64,000 nucleotides of DNA from Euryarchaeota archaeon UBA182 (GCA_002495675.1 DAGH01000001.1:55317-119316), one strand, 5' to 3'; positions 54,481-62,925 are shown, numbered from the stretch's first letter. Numbers and translations: made by a program. Notes: generated from the letters alone by a model not told the origin.

Positions 54481-55121
54481 GATACCACCTCTAACTTCAC
54501 AGACGGGCCCATTGAAGTCTTGATATAGCATGACCGTATGTTCATGGAACCACGCTCCAACTTACCGATGACTCTGTTCCAGACTGCTAATGCGTTTCTC
54601 GTTAGTTCCTCTAGAGTCTGGTCTTTGGTACCGAATGCTGCGTGGAAAGTCATTCGATCTCTTGACCTCACGATGGTCGTGTCGCTGAGGCCAGCAGCCA
54701 TCATCCCCGGGTCTAGGTTCGGAGGCACAGGACGAGGCATTTTCCCCCTCGGCCCTAGCACTATCCCGAGATAGCGCCCTACTGTTCCCATGTGGGGGAT
54801 CTCGGATAGGAAGAAATCCATTTTGTTTGCCAACTTTCTGGCTTTCTGCCTGTTTCCACCAAGATCTTCGATTGTTGTGGGATCAATAATCTCCAGACCT
54901 GCGGCTTGTGCCTTGGTAGCCATCTCTCCACCGGCGAACATTGCGATTTTTACGGATCTGCCTCGTCCAGCCGGTAGCCGAACCTCTTCCTGGATTCTGT
55001 TTGCTGGATTCTTCAGATCCACGTCCTTGATGGTGAAAGCTATTTCTAGGCTTTCTGTGAACTTACGCTCTTTCGAAGATCCGATTGCGGATTCTATTGC
55101 ATTTCTCAGTAATTCTTCCAT
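54477..55121 (-). CDS. rpl1: Ribosomal protein uL1
   Basis: About 214 residues. L1 stalk protein controlling E-site tRNA exit and, in many archaea, repressing its own operon. Key features are FTESLEIAFTIKDVDLKNP, RLPAGRGRSVKIAMFAGGE and GIVLGPRGKMPRPVPP. ATG 55121 with GGGGTGA upstream; GTG 55133 is less likely. Sits between uL11 and uL10 as usual. Confidence 0.96.
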   Translation of the reverse strand: MEELLRNAIESAIGSSKERKFTESLEIAFTIKDVDLKNPANRIQEEVRLPAGRGRSVKIAMFAGGEMATKAQAAGLEIIDPTTIEDLGGNRQKARKLANKMDFFLSEIPHMGTVGRYLGIVLGPRGKMPRPVPPNLDPGMMAAGLSDTTIVRSRDRMTFHAAFGTKDQTLEELTRNALAVWNRVIGKLERGSMNIRSCYIKTSMGPSVKLEVVS

Positions 55122-55178
55122 GTTATTTTTCACCCCTGCGGTCTGCGAGGCTCACCTCTCCCGCAATTCGTGTTTCCC

Positions 55179-55457
55179 CTATGCAAAATGCTCGTTAAAT
55201 CTCCCTTCCTTTGTGGCCTTGATGGCTTCTCTGGCGTGCATGCCCTCTACCTTGATTCTCATGGCAACACATGTGCCCATGACTTCTCTGCACATTGCGG
55301 AGATATCTGAGCCTGTTAGTTTGGATTTCTGCTTTCCAACAACTGACTTGATCTGCTCAATGGTGATATTCTCAGTAGCGCTATCGACATCACCGTTGCA
55401 TTTCTTCAGACCCAATTCTTGAAGGATCAGATGAGGAGTTTCATTACGGTCGGACAT
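55179..55457 (-). CDS. rpl11: Ribosomal protein uL11, C-terminal domain only
   Basis: About 92 residues instead of about 160. The sequence corresponds from end to end to the rRNA-binding C-terminal domain: ETPHLILQELGLKK matches the interdomain P-x-S-A-L-I-x-K-E-L-G-L region, then NITIEQIKSVVGKQKSKL and MCREVMGTCVAMRIKVEG. The entire N-terminal domain with its proline/glycine-rich factor-binding part is absent. The 74 bases before the ATG contain no coding remnant in any frame, and Spt5 ends there. GAGGTG lies eight bases before ATG 55457, so this short form appears to be the real product. It sits in the normal position between spt5 and rpl1. Confidence 0.88.
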   Translation of the reverse strand: MSDRNETPHLILQELGLKKCNGDVDSATENITIEQIKSVVGKQKSKLTGSDISAMCREVMGTCVAMRIKVEGMHAREAIKATKEGRFNEHFA

Positions 55458-55531
55458 CACAAAACACCTCGTCGCGGTTCCGGCCCACCTACTCTTCCTT
55501 TATGAGCGTGATGCAAACCAGAACGACCCTT

Positions 55532-56416
55532 TCACTCCACTCGTTGTGTCACCCTTACTTGATCGGCCCTGACTGTCAATGCAACGGGCACCAGTGCCTC
55601 GTAGAGCTCCACCGTCACTTCTTCCTTCGATTCTGTGACCCTGACTACACGTGCTGATTGGCCTCGGAAGGCCCCACCCGTGATCTCAACTATGCAACCC
55701 TCCTCTATGCCAGCAGTGGCTGCCTTAGGCTCAAGGTACGGGAGTACATCCTCGAGTGGCGATTCCCCATCGAGTACCTTCCTGCAGTTCTTCATGGGCG
55801 TGGTGCTCATCCCGGTTCTGCCGATCACCTTCTCGACGTGATGCTTGGCAGATGCTTCTACGAAGACATACCCCTTCATGTGTTGTGGTTGCAATACGCT
55901 GAATATCTCATCTTGGATGTCCTCTAGCGATCCAGTCCCTGAGAGCCTCGCCCTGATCTCCTTCGCGACATTCTGCTCCTGACCTATCGAGGTTTTTAGG
56001 ATGTAAAGGAAAGAGGCGACGTCACCGTATAACTCGCTCAGTCGTGGCATTGAGTACTCCTTTTCACCAATCCTCCCGGGGTCTATCCATTCACAGTTTT
56101 TGTAAATCGTTTTAGCCGAAATGTCGGCCTTGTCCCCCAAGAAGAGCAGCGGAGTGACCTCGACTAGCCTTGCAGGTGCGCTGGAGGTTTTTCCGAACGA
56201 GATACCACGTGCAGCACCTGATCTGACGTATGTGAGCGCATCAGCTTCGATGCCTGTACATTCTGATATTCTTGAAATTACTGCTTCGATGTCATCTGGG
56301 TCACCGGCTCCATATACCCCGTCCCAGGCACCTGGGAGATCTCCGATATCGTCTGATCTTTGCATCAACAATACTCTATCTTCTGACCGAACAAAGGCTA
56401 CAAACGCTTCTGACAT
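55532..56416 (-). CDS. spt5: Spt5/NusG transcription factor fused to an N-terminal degenerate Nudix domain
   Basis: About 294 residues, twice the archaeal Spt5 length. Residues about 135-230 are the NGN domain (SFLYILKTSIGQEQNVAKEI, MKGYVFVEASAKHHVEKVI) and about 235-265 the KOW motif (GCIVEITGGAFRGQSARVVRV). It would bind RNA polymerase with Spt4 and link it to the ribosome. Residues 1-130 resemble a Nudix fold (FVRSEDRVLLMQRSDDIGDLPGAW, start of domain), but the box aligned at residues 34-56 keeps only one of the glutamates (E52) and G55-I56. Arg is Ser, its Glu neighbour is Arg, and another Glu is Cys. Catalysis is therefore unlikely. ATG 56416 has GGGGTGAT upstream. Confidence 0.9.
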   Translation of the reverse strand: MSEAFVAFVRSEDRVLLMQRSDDIGDLPGAWDGVYGAGDPDDIEAVISRISECTGIEADALTYVRSGAARGISFGKTSSAPARLVEVTPLLFLGDKADISAKTIYKNCEWIDPGRIGEKEYSMPRLSELYGDVASFLYILKTSIGQEQNVAKEIRARLSGTGSLEDIQDEIFSVLQPQHMKGYVFVEASAKHHVEKVIGRTGMSTTPMKNCRKVLDGESPLEDVLPYLEPKAATAGIEEGCIVEITGGAFRGQSARVVRVTESKEEVTVELYEALVPVALTVRADQVRVTQRVE

Positions 56417-56432
56417 GCAAATCACCCCACTC

Positions 56433-56699
56433 TTAAGACCCGGTTAACCATCCAAAGAAAGATGGTAAGGCATTGTCCATGAGGGCCAACACGACGAATC
56501 CAATAGCCCCAAGAACGAACATCCCAATTCCACAGACGATTACCGTCTGCCTAAACTCCAACTTGGAAGGCTTCTTTGCCATCTTCAGGATCCTTGCTGT
56601 TGATCCTGTTTGCAGTCTACGTACTCGTCCCTCAATCTCATCCTGCCATGTTTGAACACGAGTTTCTATTGGTCCTCTTTGACTAGTCTCGATGGCCAT
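56433..56699 (-). CDS. secE: Protein translocase subunit SecE (Sec61 gamma)
   Basis: About 88 residues. Amphipathic N-terminal helix (MAKKPSKLEFRQTVIVCGIG) followed by one membrane helix (VCGIGMFVLGAIGFVVLALM), the standard layout of archaeal SecE, which clamps the SecY channel. Unusually there are about 40 extra N-terminal residues. ATG 56699 with AGGTG upstream. Position between ftsZ and spt5 is typical for archaea. Confidence 0.9.
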   Translation of the reverse strand: MAIETSQRGPIETRVQTWQDEIEGRVRRLQTGSTARILKMAKKPSKLEFRQTVIVCGIGMFVLGAIGFVVLALMDNALPSFFGWLTGS

Positions 56700-56772
56700 C
56701 ACTTACACCTTGGGTGAAGCGGCCGATCGATGGAGTCCATTTAAGCACGCCGACTTCAACCGCCCCCAAATC

Positions 56773-57891
56773 TCATCCAATGAATTGTATCGATCTAGCC
56801 CGCGCATCAACGAGGTCCGTCCTCTTCCTAGAGCCGTGAATCTGTTCGCTTCGGACTCCAGTTAACACAACTAGGACCCTAACATACCCCTCGTGTTCCG
56901 AGGCCTCAGTAGTTGCACCCCAAATGATTCTTGCATGGGGGGCAATCCTACTGCCGATAATCTTGGCACATTCTTCTGCCTCTCCGAGCGTCAAATCGTT
57001 GCCTCCCACGACATTGATCAGTGCACCTTTAGCATCACTTACGTCCAATTCTAGCAACGGCGAGGATAGAGCCTCATCGGTTGCGATCCTTATTCGATCT
57101 CCGCCGGTAGCTTCTCCATGTCCTATCATCGCTACACCACCACCATTCATCATTACGGACCGAAGATCCTCAAAGTCCAGATTCACAATCCCCTCCTTGG
57201 CGATCATGTCGGACACTCCCCTTATGCTCTGCAACAGGAGCTCGTCAGCCACCCTGAAGGCTGCATCAAGGGGTAGATCTCTTACACCTTCGACAGACAA
57301 TAATTTCTCATTGGGGAGTACTATGACCGTGTCGCATACCTCGGTGAGTCTCTCAAGCCCCCAATCCGCATTCTGTTTTCTAGTCGAGCCTTCTGAGGAA
57401 AATGGGTAAGTCACAATTGCAATGGTTAAGGCCCCTGCAGACTTACAAAGTCTGGCCACTACGTGGGCCGACCCAGTGCCAGTGCCACCACCCAACCCAG
57501 CAGTAATGAATGCTAGGTCACAGCCTTCGACTTCCTTGGCCAACATCGGCTCAGATTCAAATGCTGCTTGCTCTCCTTTTTCAGGGTCTCCTCCAGCCCC
57601 TCTCCCCCGAGCAGTCCTTCCAATCAGCATTTTTTCTGCAACGTTGACACGTAATAGGTGCTGAGCGTCGGTATTTACAGCCAAGCCCCGAACTTTTTCT
57701 CTGTTGAACAATCCTTCTGAACTCAATCTGGCGATTGTGTTTGATCCACAACCCCCGCAACCAAACACCCTGATGTTGGGTTGGAGGGTTTCCAGCAGCC
57801 TCTCTAAATCTTCGTCATTAGAAGCCCCATCATTTGGATGTTCTTCTGGAGAAGGCTCTTGCTCCGATAATCTATCTATGAGGTGCTTCAC
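56773..57891 (-). CDS. ftsZ: Cell division GTPase FtsZ
   Basis: 372 residues. The tubulin/FtsZ GTP-binding signature GGGTGTGS is at residues 134-141, preceded by RVFGCGGCGSNTIARL and AVNTDAQHLL and followed by the synergy-loop region VNLDFEDLRSVMMNGGGVAMIG. It polymerises at the division site. Residues 1-38 form an acidic extension. The start is GTG 57891 with AAGGT upstream. The C-terminal tail ends in AGIRSIQFIG-like basic residues (RARSIQFIG). First gene of the secE-spt5-ribosomal operon, as in many Euryarchaeota. Confidence 0.95.
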   Translation of the reverse strand: MKHLIDRLSEQEPSPEEHPNDGASNDEDLERLLETLQPNIRVFGCGGCGSNTIARLSSEGLFNREKVRGLAVNTDAQHLLRVNVAEKMLIGRTARGRGAGGDPEKGEQAAFESEPMLAKEVEGCDLAFITAGLGGGTGTGSAHVVARLCKSAGALTIAIVTYPFSSEGSTRKQNADWGLERLTEVCDTVIVLPNEKLLSVEGVRDLPLDAAFRVADELLLQSIRGVSDMIAKEGIVNLDFEDLRSVMMNGGGVAMIGHGEATGGDRIRIATDEALSSPLLELDVSDAKGALINVVGGNDLTLGEAEECAKIIGSRIAPHARIIWGATTEASEHEGYVRVLVVLTGVRSEQIHGSRKRTDLVDARARSIQFIG

Positions 57892-57957
57892 GATACCTTG
57901 TCCACATCAACAGCAGAATAACGATTCCCCCCACAACGATTCCTAACAACTCAATTT

Positions 57958-58425
57958 GTGATGATATCGAAATCCTCCGAGGCTCCTGACTGTTCAACAC
58001 CGGTTCAAATAACTAGGGGGGATCCTCAAGCCAACATGACAACAGACCTCAGAGGGTGGATTGGAGGTTCTGCGATACTGGCATCAATGTGCTGCCTGCC
58101 GTCTGTTATATGGGTTCTCTTTGCTGGGAGTTCCGCGATAGTCGCTGCAGATCAATTGTCGAATAGTCTGTACTACTCATGGGCAAGGTGGGCTTTGTAT
58201 GCTGCCTCGCTTTCGATGTTGTCGTACGGGCTAATCCTCTTTTTCAGGTCAAAAGGGATTTGCACGCTCGATGACGTCTCGAGGGAGCGAAGAAGGGTAA
58301 TCAACACGACACTGGCGACGTTTACCATCTCCATACTGTTCTATTTGGTTTGGAATTACGTCGTTCTGGAAATTGCAGGGATCGCGGTTGGCCTACCTTG
58401 GGAGGATTCAGCCTTCTGGAATTGA
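57958..58425 (+). CDS. Small membrane protein with Cys-Cys-Leu-Pro motif (MerT-like?)
   Basis: 155 residues with three or four membrane segments. The first helix contains ASMCCLPSVIWVLF, a cysteine pair followed by Pro as in MerT-type metal transport proteins. A conserved-looking cytoplasmic segment GICTLDDVSRERRRVINT separates the last helices. MerT membership is a guess from this motif alone. GTG 57958 or ATG 57961 could be the start; ATG 58036 is a shorter alternative. Divergent from ftsZ (66 bases between starts); its end overlaps the convergent lipid synthase gene by 18 bases. Confidence 0.55.
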   Translation: MMISKSSEAPDCSTPVQITRGDPQANMTTDLRGWIGGSAILASMCCLPSVIWVLFAGSSAIVAADQLSNSLYYSWARWALYAASLSMLSYGLILFFRSKGICTLDDVSRERRRVINTTLATFTISILFYLVWNYVVLEIAGIAVGLPWEDSAFWN

Positions 58426-59097
58426 CTGGATTAACATCGCTCTCGCTGAAAGGAATCTCGTTACAAATGTGTATAATCCACCGTACGCGGAGAAAACGAC
58501 AGCCAAACCAAATCCATTCATTTGATCAAGCCCTAGCATAGCATACCCACCGACATCCCCTGGTATGACTACAGAGAAACTGACAAGATCGGCGGCATGG
58601 AGGCCCGCTAGACACATTCCAATAATCGTAATCACCATCCTGTCCGCTCTAGAGAAGCCGCCGTAGATCCTACCGAGCCCTACTGACTGGGCTTGAGTGC
58701 CCATGTATGACCCCATCAGTGTGAGTAGTGCCGCTCCAAAACCCAAAGAAGGACCAACCCCAAAATCTGAGTTAAATCCAATAGCGACGATTATTCCTAC
58801 ATCGACCACACGATCAATGGTATGGTCCAGGAAGTCCCCATAGGGACCAGCATTGCCTTGATGCCGTGCAAGATCCCCGTCTAGAGCATCCATGACCCCC
58901 GCCAATCCAATCATCAAGATTGAGCCAAAAATCAGGAGAGCGCCGGAGGAATCCATGGAAGCATTGGCAATCATCCAAAACGAGACACAGGAGACAACCA
59001 GACTAGACCATGTTAGTATGTTTGGGTCTGTATCCCCCAATTTCACGATTATGGGGTGAGTCAGACTCGACCATCTTTTTCTCAAGCGCTCGAACAT
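58408..59097 (-). CDS. CDP-alcohol phosphatidyltransferase
   Basis: About 229 residues with six or so membrane helices. The catalytic motif D-x2-D-G-x2-A-R-x8-G-x3-D-x3-D is intact in DALDGDLARHQG followed by GPYGDFLDHTID. It joins a CDP-activated lipid to an alcohol such as inositol phosphate or glycerol phosphate in archaeal lipid synthesis; the exact alcohol is not evident. ATG 59097 with GGAGGG seven bases upstream. Overlaps the stop of the upstream kinase gene by one base, so the two are co-transcribed. Confidence 0.9.
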   Translation of the reverse strand: MFERLRKRWSSLTHPIIVKLGDTDPNILTWSSLVVSCVSFWMIANASMDSSGALLIFGSILMIGLAGVMDALDGDLARHQGNAGPYGDFLDHTIDRVVDVGIIVAIGFNSDFGVGPSLGFGAALLTLMGSYMGTQAQSVGLGRIYGGFSRADRMVITIIGMCLAGLHAADLVSFSVVIPGDVGGYAMLGLDQMNGFGLAVVFSAYGGLYTFVTRFLSARAMLIQSIPEG

Positions 59098-59633
59098 CAC
59101 AACCCTCCGATATCTTCGGCCCAATCCAACACGGATGAAGATTCGGTACCATCCAATTCCGAACCTAGGGATTTTTCAATCAAATCACAGATTTCCTCCG
59201 GCCCTGAGAAAGTGGTGTCAAACTCGATCCATGGCACATGGTCAGGTCCCATCTCATTCCATGGGCCACCAAGTAATTCCCACTCTACATTATCGTTAAT
59301 TTTCCATTCCGGGTACCCCCTTTGGCTCAAACGGGACCTGAGTATTTCTGGGGCGCACCTTAGCACTATGACTAAGTCACAGGGGAGGTAATGAGATAGA
59401 TGCCCCTCAATCACGGTCGTATTTTCTGCCGGCTCCTGCCATTCTTTTTCCAAAGCAGAAGCTAAAGATTCAATGTCAATTTCTTTGGCACCGAACTCAT
59501 CATCATGGGAGCCCAGATAACCTTTCTCGGCTGCCAGATCAACGATCTTGATTACCGTGAACCTAGCGGATAAGATGGAAGCAACCGTAGTCTTTCCGAC
59601 GCCCGGGGTCCCAGTAAGGCCAATCCTCATCAT
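59097..59633 (-). CDS. AK6/Fap7-like P-loop kinase
   Basis: About 178 residues. P-loop GLTGTPGVGKTTVASIL, then TTVIEGHLSHYLPCDLVIVL and the LID-like RCAPEILRSRLSQRGYPEWK, which together match the archaeal adenylate kinase-like (AK6/Fap7) family linked to small-subunit ribosome maturation and nucleotide balance. The frame extends to 59744, but ATG 59633 or 59630 gives the expected start. A TTTTTACA on the minus strand about 24 bases upstream suggests a leaderless transcript. Confidence 0.88.
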   Translation of the reverse strand: MMRIGLTGTPGVGKTTVASILSARFTVIKIVDLAAEKGYLGSHDDEFGAKEIDIESLASALEKEWQEPAENTTVIEGHLSHYLPCDLVIVLRCAPEILRSRLSQRGYPEWKINDNVEWELLGGPWNEMGPDHVPWIEFDTTFSGPEEICDLIEKSLGSELDGTESSSVLDWAEDIGGL

Positions 59634-59847
59634 CAGACCGTTGTGGTTAAGGATGTAAAAAGGGAATGCAGATTTGCTGTTGTGGTTGTAATGCAATCTG
59701 AGAATTTGTTGAGAGTTGAGAAGTGATATACTAACAAATAGCACCGAGTTGGATTACTCAATTCGTGGAGAATTACAATGTACCCCTCGGGTATGACACG
59801 ATCGTCGGGATGGATGCTTTTGCATTCGGTTTTCTGAAATGAAACCC

Positions 59848-59853
59848 TATAAG
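59848..59853 (+). promoter_or_regulatory. TATA box upstream of the 59933 membrane protein gene
   Basis: AACCCTATAAGTAG contains a textbook TATAAG with an adjacent BRE-like A/C block. Transcription would start near 59875, leaving a leader of about 55 bases that ends in the Shine-Dalgarno GAGGT five bases before ATG 59933. The 299-base divergent region 59634-59932 holds this promoter and that of the AK6 gene; nothing else recognisable is in it. Confidence 0.6.
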
Positions 59854-59932
59854 TAGGCGCAAAAGATGCCGTTGTGTTTTTGAGGTCCGGCCGTCCATCT
59901 ACTGTTTGAGAGTGGGATTCAGTGAGGTAATT

Positions 59933-60739
59933 ATGGGGGACGAGTGGTGGAAAAGCGATTCTGATGGTGAACAAGATGCAGATGCCCCCAAGAGTTTGAG
60001 GATACAAAAAACCACCAACTACACTTTGGAGGGAGGGGTGAACAAACTACCTAATTCTGGTACAAACCAAGTCTGGGGCCAGGCGAGCCCAGAGCAAAAG
60101 TCCAGCGTCCCAACGATAGCTTGGTTCCTGTTCGGAATGATCGGACTACCATTTGTTCTATTATTGATATCAGAATTCACCCCACAACCCAATTACGATT
60201 TTAATGACTATGAACTTGTAAGCAACGAAAAAACAGAATACACAATTGTGGAAGGCGACAATCTCACGGTCTATTCATTTGGCGTCCCTAGTAATTTCCA
60301 GTCTTCATATGATGGCTACGATTTTTGGGAAATATGGGCAGACTCCCCCAGCTGGTGGATGTCGATCAATTCAGATACTGGCCAATTTGCGAGTTCCGAG
60401 GCGGATGACGGAGGATACACTTGGTTTGAACCCAGTTCTGTTGAATTTTTTGAAGAAGAAGATGATGGCACTATCCTATGGACCCTCGATGAGAGTGGGT
60501 TGCTAATTGCCACAAATACCGATGTCGAATTTTTGTCCGCATACTACTTCTCGCAGAATTACCCGAATGAACTCACATCGGCATTAACCTGCTTTATTTG
60601 GCCTGTTGTTATGATTGGAGGAATCATATGGGGATTTGCTACAAAAAGAAGGTCTTTTGCCTACGGAATAATGTCCGCCTTTGTCTTGGCATTAGCGGCA
60701 TTCTTCCTGTTAATCTTCGCGCTGGCAACAGCGTTCTGA
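59933..60739 (+). CDS. Hypothetical membrane protein with extracytoplasmic domain
   Basis: About 268 residues. Hydrophilic acidic N-terminus (MGDEWWKSDSDGEQDAD), a membrane segment (IAWFLFGMIGLPFVLLLI), an external acidic/aromatic domain rich in Asp, Glu, Tyr and Trp (FWEIWADSPSWWMSI, FFEEEDDGTILW) and two C-terminal membrane helices (FIWPVVMIGGIIWGFAT and MSAFVLALAAFFLLIFAL). No known family recognised. ATG 59933 is supported by GAGGTAATT; the frame opens at 59906. Confidence 0.7.
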   Translation: MGDEWWKSDSDGEQDADAPKSLRIQKTTNYTLEGGVNKLPNSGTNQVWGQASPEQKSSVPTIAWFLFGMIGLPFVLLLISEFTPQPNYDFNDYELVSNEKTEYTIVEGDNLTVYSFGVPSNFQSSYDGYDFWEIWADSPSWWMSINSDTGQFASSEADDGGYTWFEPSSVEFFEEEDDGTILWTLDESGLLIATNTDVEFLSAYYFSQNYPNELTSALTCFIWPVVMIGGIIWGFATKRRSFAYGIMSAFVLALAAFFLLIFALATAF

Positions 60740-60744
60740 AGGAA

Positions 60745-61635
60745 TCAAGCACGTAGGAAATCCACCACCCGACTAACCACTTCCTCGTCCCTCAGGATTC
60801 GTCGATGGCCCAGCCCAGAGGCGATATACAACTCACTACCCTCCACCATGGTGTTGAATTCAATTGATTTGCTAACGTCTGCATCCTCATCATCTTGGCA
60901 ATGTATTATCAAGACCTCAGAATTCAAGTCTTTCGAGACGATGCACGGATCGAATGAATTCGGATCAGCGTTGTATTTCTCGCTGGCCCGGTCTATCAAT
61001 AGGTCAGTGTACTTCTCAACGGACAGGCCGAACATTTCGGTGAAGCTCTGAAACAGACTCCTGACTTTGGTAGCGGGGATGCTGATGGTGACTATCTTCT
61101 TGAACTTCAATCCAAACCTAGGACCATTCAGAACGGCAATGGCCCCGATGGAATGACCAATGACGTAATCAAAAGGACCATGGTGGGCATATACTTCCGA
61201 GATCGCATCAAGAAACTCGGGAAGTGCGGTGTGTCTATCATCAGATTTTCCATGGCCTGGTAGGTCGAAAGCTGTGACATCCAGCCCGGCATCATGACAC
61301 GATTGTGCAATCGCATGGAATTGCCCGGCTCTCCCATTCCAGCCGTGAACGAGAAGCACCCTTTCACCCTCAGCTTCCATTCTATAGATTTCAATATCAG
61401 CCTCCGGTCTTGACATTCTCAGTGTTGAGATGTCTGATTTCGTGATATACTCCTTCTCCCTCTGTGGAACATTGAACTTAATGGGTTTGTAGAAGAAGTA
61501 TTCCAGAACCCGCAATGTGATCCTGGTTGAGATGATGTCAATCATCTTCACGGAAAATATCAACCAGCGGGGGAGTAGGTAATACCGATTGACTATTTCC
61601 TTCTCAACCATGAAGCCCACCCACACCAAGATCAT
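60745..61635 (-). CDS. Alpha/beta hydrolase, membrane-associated N-terminus
   Basis: 296 residues. After a hydrophobic N-terminal region (YYLLPRWLIFSVKMIDIIS) comes a classical alpha/beta hydrolase: VLLVHGWNGRAGQF (oxyanion HG), FDLPGHGKSDDRH, nucleophile in YVIGHSIGAIAVL, acid near IIHCQDDEDADVS and histidine in GLGHRRILRDE. Likely esterase or lipase; substrate unknown. ATG 61635 overlaps the stop of the amidohydrolase (ATGA). ATG 61611 has a GGGTGG Shine-Dalgarno and is an equally plausible start. Confidence 0.83.
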   Translation of the reverse strand: MILVWVGFMVEKEIVNRYYLLPRWLIFSVKMIDIISTRITLRVLEYFFYKPIKFNVPQREKEYITKSDISTLRMSRPEADIEIYRMEAEGERVLLVHGWNGRAGQFHAIAQSCHDAGLDVTAFDLPGHGKSDDRHTALPEFLDAISEVYAHHGPFDYVIGHSIGAIAVLNGPRFGLKFKKIVTISIPATKVRSLFQSFTEMFGLSVEKYTDLLIDRASEKYNADPNSFDPCIVSKDLNSEVLIIHCQDDEDADVSKSIEFNTMVEGSELYIASGLGHRRILRDEEVVSRVVDFLRA

Positions 61636-62882
61636 ATGTCTCGATAGTACTCAACTGCTGAATCCTCCAACTGTTTGACTATCTCTCCCTCATCCAGGGT
61701 CAGAGTGACACCATTTCTGCGGACTGACCTCCCCCCAACGAAAACGTCCATACACTTCGCATCAGAATAGAGCAAGTTTGCCAAAAGCCTTCGACCATCC
61801 TTACCTATCGGCCTCATTCTGATGTCAGACAGGTCCCATGACACCCAATCCTTGGAACCCTTTGTCGCCAGCATCCAAGTTTCCTCAGGATCTAGAATCG
61901 TGGCATCCCAGTGATCGTGTCTTTGTATCATGCTGGCTGCCTTCGCTTCTTTTCTGAGGTCTAGTGAATTATTGCTCGCAGCACCGTCTGTACCGAGTCT
62001 CACATCAGCGCCTGCTTCCTTCATTGCGGGATAGGACATGGTCCCACCACATGCCAACTTTTGATTTGATGTTGGGCAGTGCACACACATAGCAGAGTGA
62101 CTGGCTAGGATCCCCATTTCCTTTTTGGTGACCCAGCCGCAGTGAGCGCAAACGGTCTTTTCTGTGAAGTATCCTATCGAATCTAGATATTCAATCGGGT
62201 ACATTCCTTTCTCTTCATGGCAGTTGACAACCTCTTCTCGAGTCTCACTGGTGTGAATGTGCAGGGTCGAATCATGCCTCCTCGCAAGATCGCTACCCCT
62301 CATCAGGACTTCCTCTGAGCATGTGTAGACGGCATGCGTGGCGACACCGTACTCAACTCTTCCATCACCCAGTGGGCCGGTAGAGAGCAATGATTCCAAC
62401 CTTCTCAAGGTAGTCAGATCCTCTGACCCACCTTCGCTCGGGGGCCAAGTGGTTGTTGGGCCACAAACTATCCCCCTTATCCCGGATTCATCCAAGACTG
62501 GACCTATGCTCTCAGGAAAGTGGTACATGTCACATGCAAAGGTCGTGCCTGTAGCGATCAATTCCGAAACTGCGGCTGAGGCACCGATACTGACGAGTTC
62601 TTTGGTGACCTTTTCCTCGGTAGGAAATATTGATGTTTTCAACCATGACATCAGGTCCAATCCTTCGCCCATCCCCCGATTGAGCGTCATTGGAAGATGG
62701 GTGTGCCAATTCTGAAGTGAGCGTGTGAAGAGGCGGTCCTTCCCGTCAACGACCTCGGATACGTCCTCATCTCCCTTGCTCTCTTCCCAACTCCCATCCT
62801 CATAGAGTAGGAAATCCCCTCTTCTTGTACTGAATCCGTCGTATAGCCATGTGTCCGTGATGCGTCTGACACCAGCCTCCAT
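61632..62882 (-). CDS. Amidohydrolase, MTA/SAH deaminase or chlorohydrolase-like
   Basis: 416 residues. Metal-dependent amidohydrolase fold with ligands in NWHTHLPMTLNRG (H-x-H), LHIHTSETREE, VCAHCGWVTKKEM and LGTDGAASNNSLDLRKE (catalytic aspartate). These match the 5'-methylthioadenosine/S-adenosylhomocysteine deaminase and ATZ/TRZ group, which deaminate purine-like substrates. It would recycle products of the many SAM enzymes encoded nearby, but substrate assignment is inference. The first gene of a two-gene unit with the alpha/beta hydrolase. Confidence 0.87.
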   Translation of the reverse strand: MEAGVRRITDTWLYDGFSTRRGDFLLYEDGSWEESKGDEDVSEVVDGKDRLFTRSLQNWHTHLPMTLNRGMGEGLDLMSWLKTSIFPTEEKVTKELVSIGASAAVSELIATGTTFACDMYHFPESIGPVLDESGIRGIVCGPTTTWPPSEGGSEDLTTLRRLESLLSTGPLGDGRVEYGVATHAVYTCSEEVLMRGSDLARRHDSTLHIHTSETREEVVNCHEEKGMYPIEYLDSIGYFTEKTVCAHCGWVTKKEMGILASHSAMCVHCPTSNQKLACGGTMSYPAMKEAGADVRLGTDGAASNNSLDLRKEAKAASMIQRHDHWDATILDPEETWMLATKGSKDWVSWDLSDIRMRPIGKDGRRLLANLLYSDAKCMDVFVGGRSVRRNGVTLTLDEGEIVKQLEDSAVEYYRDI

Positions 62883-62925
62883 GTGACCTGGAAGGCTATC
62901 TTTCGCTTAAGTCCGTGGTCGACGC

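Noticed and set aside
54481..54531. Upstream ATG start of uL10
   Set aside because: It would overlap uL1 by about 50 bases; TTG 54480 has a 4-base overlap and a strong Shine-Dalgarno.
55461..55531. Possible frameshifted N-terminal domain of uL11
   Set aside because: Only about 70 bases separate the uL11 start from the Spt5 stop, too few to hold the missing domain, and no conserved motif appears in any frame.
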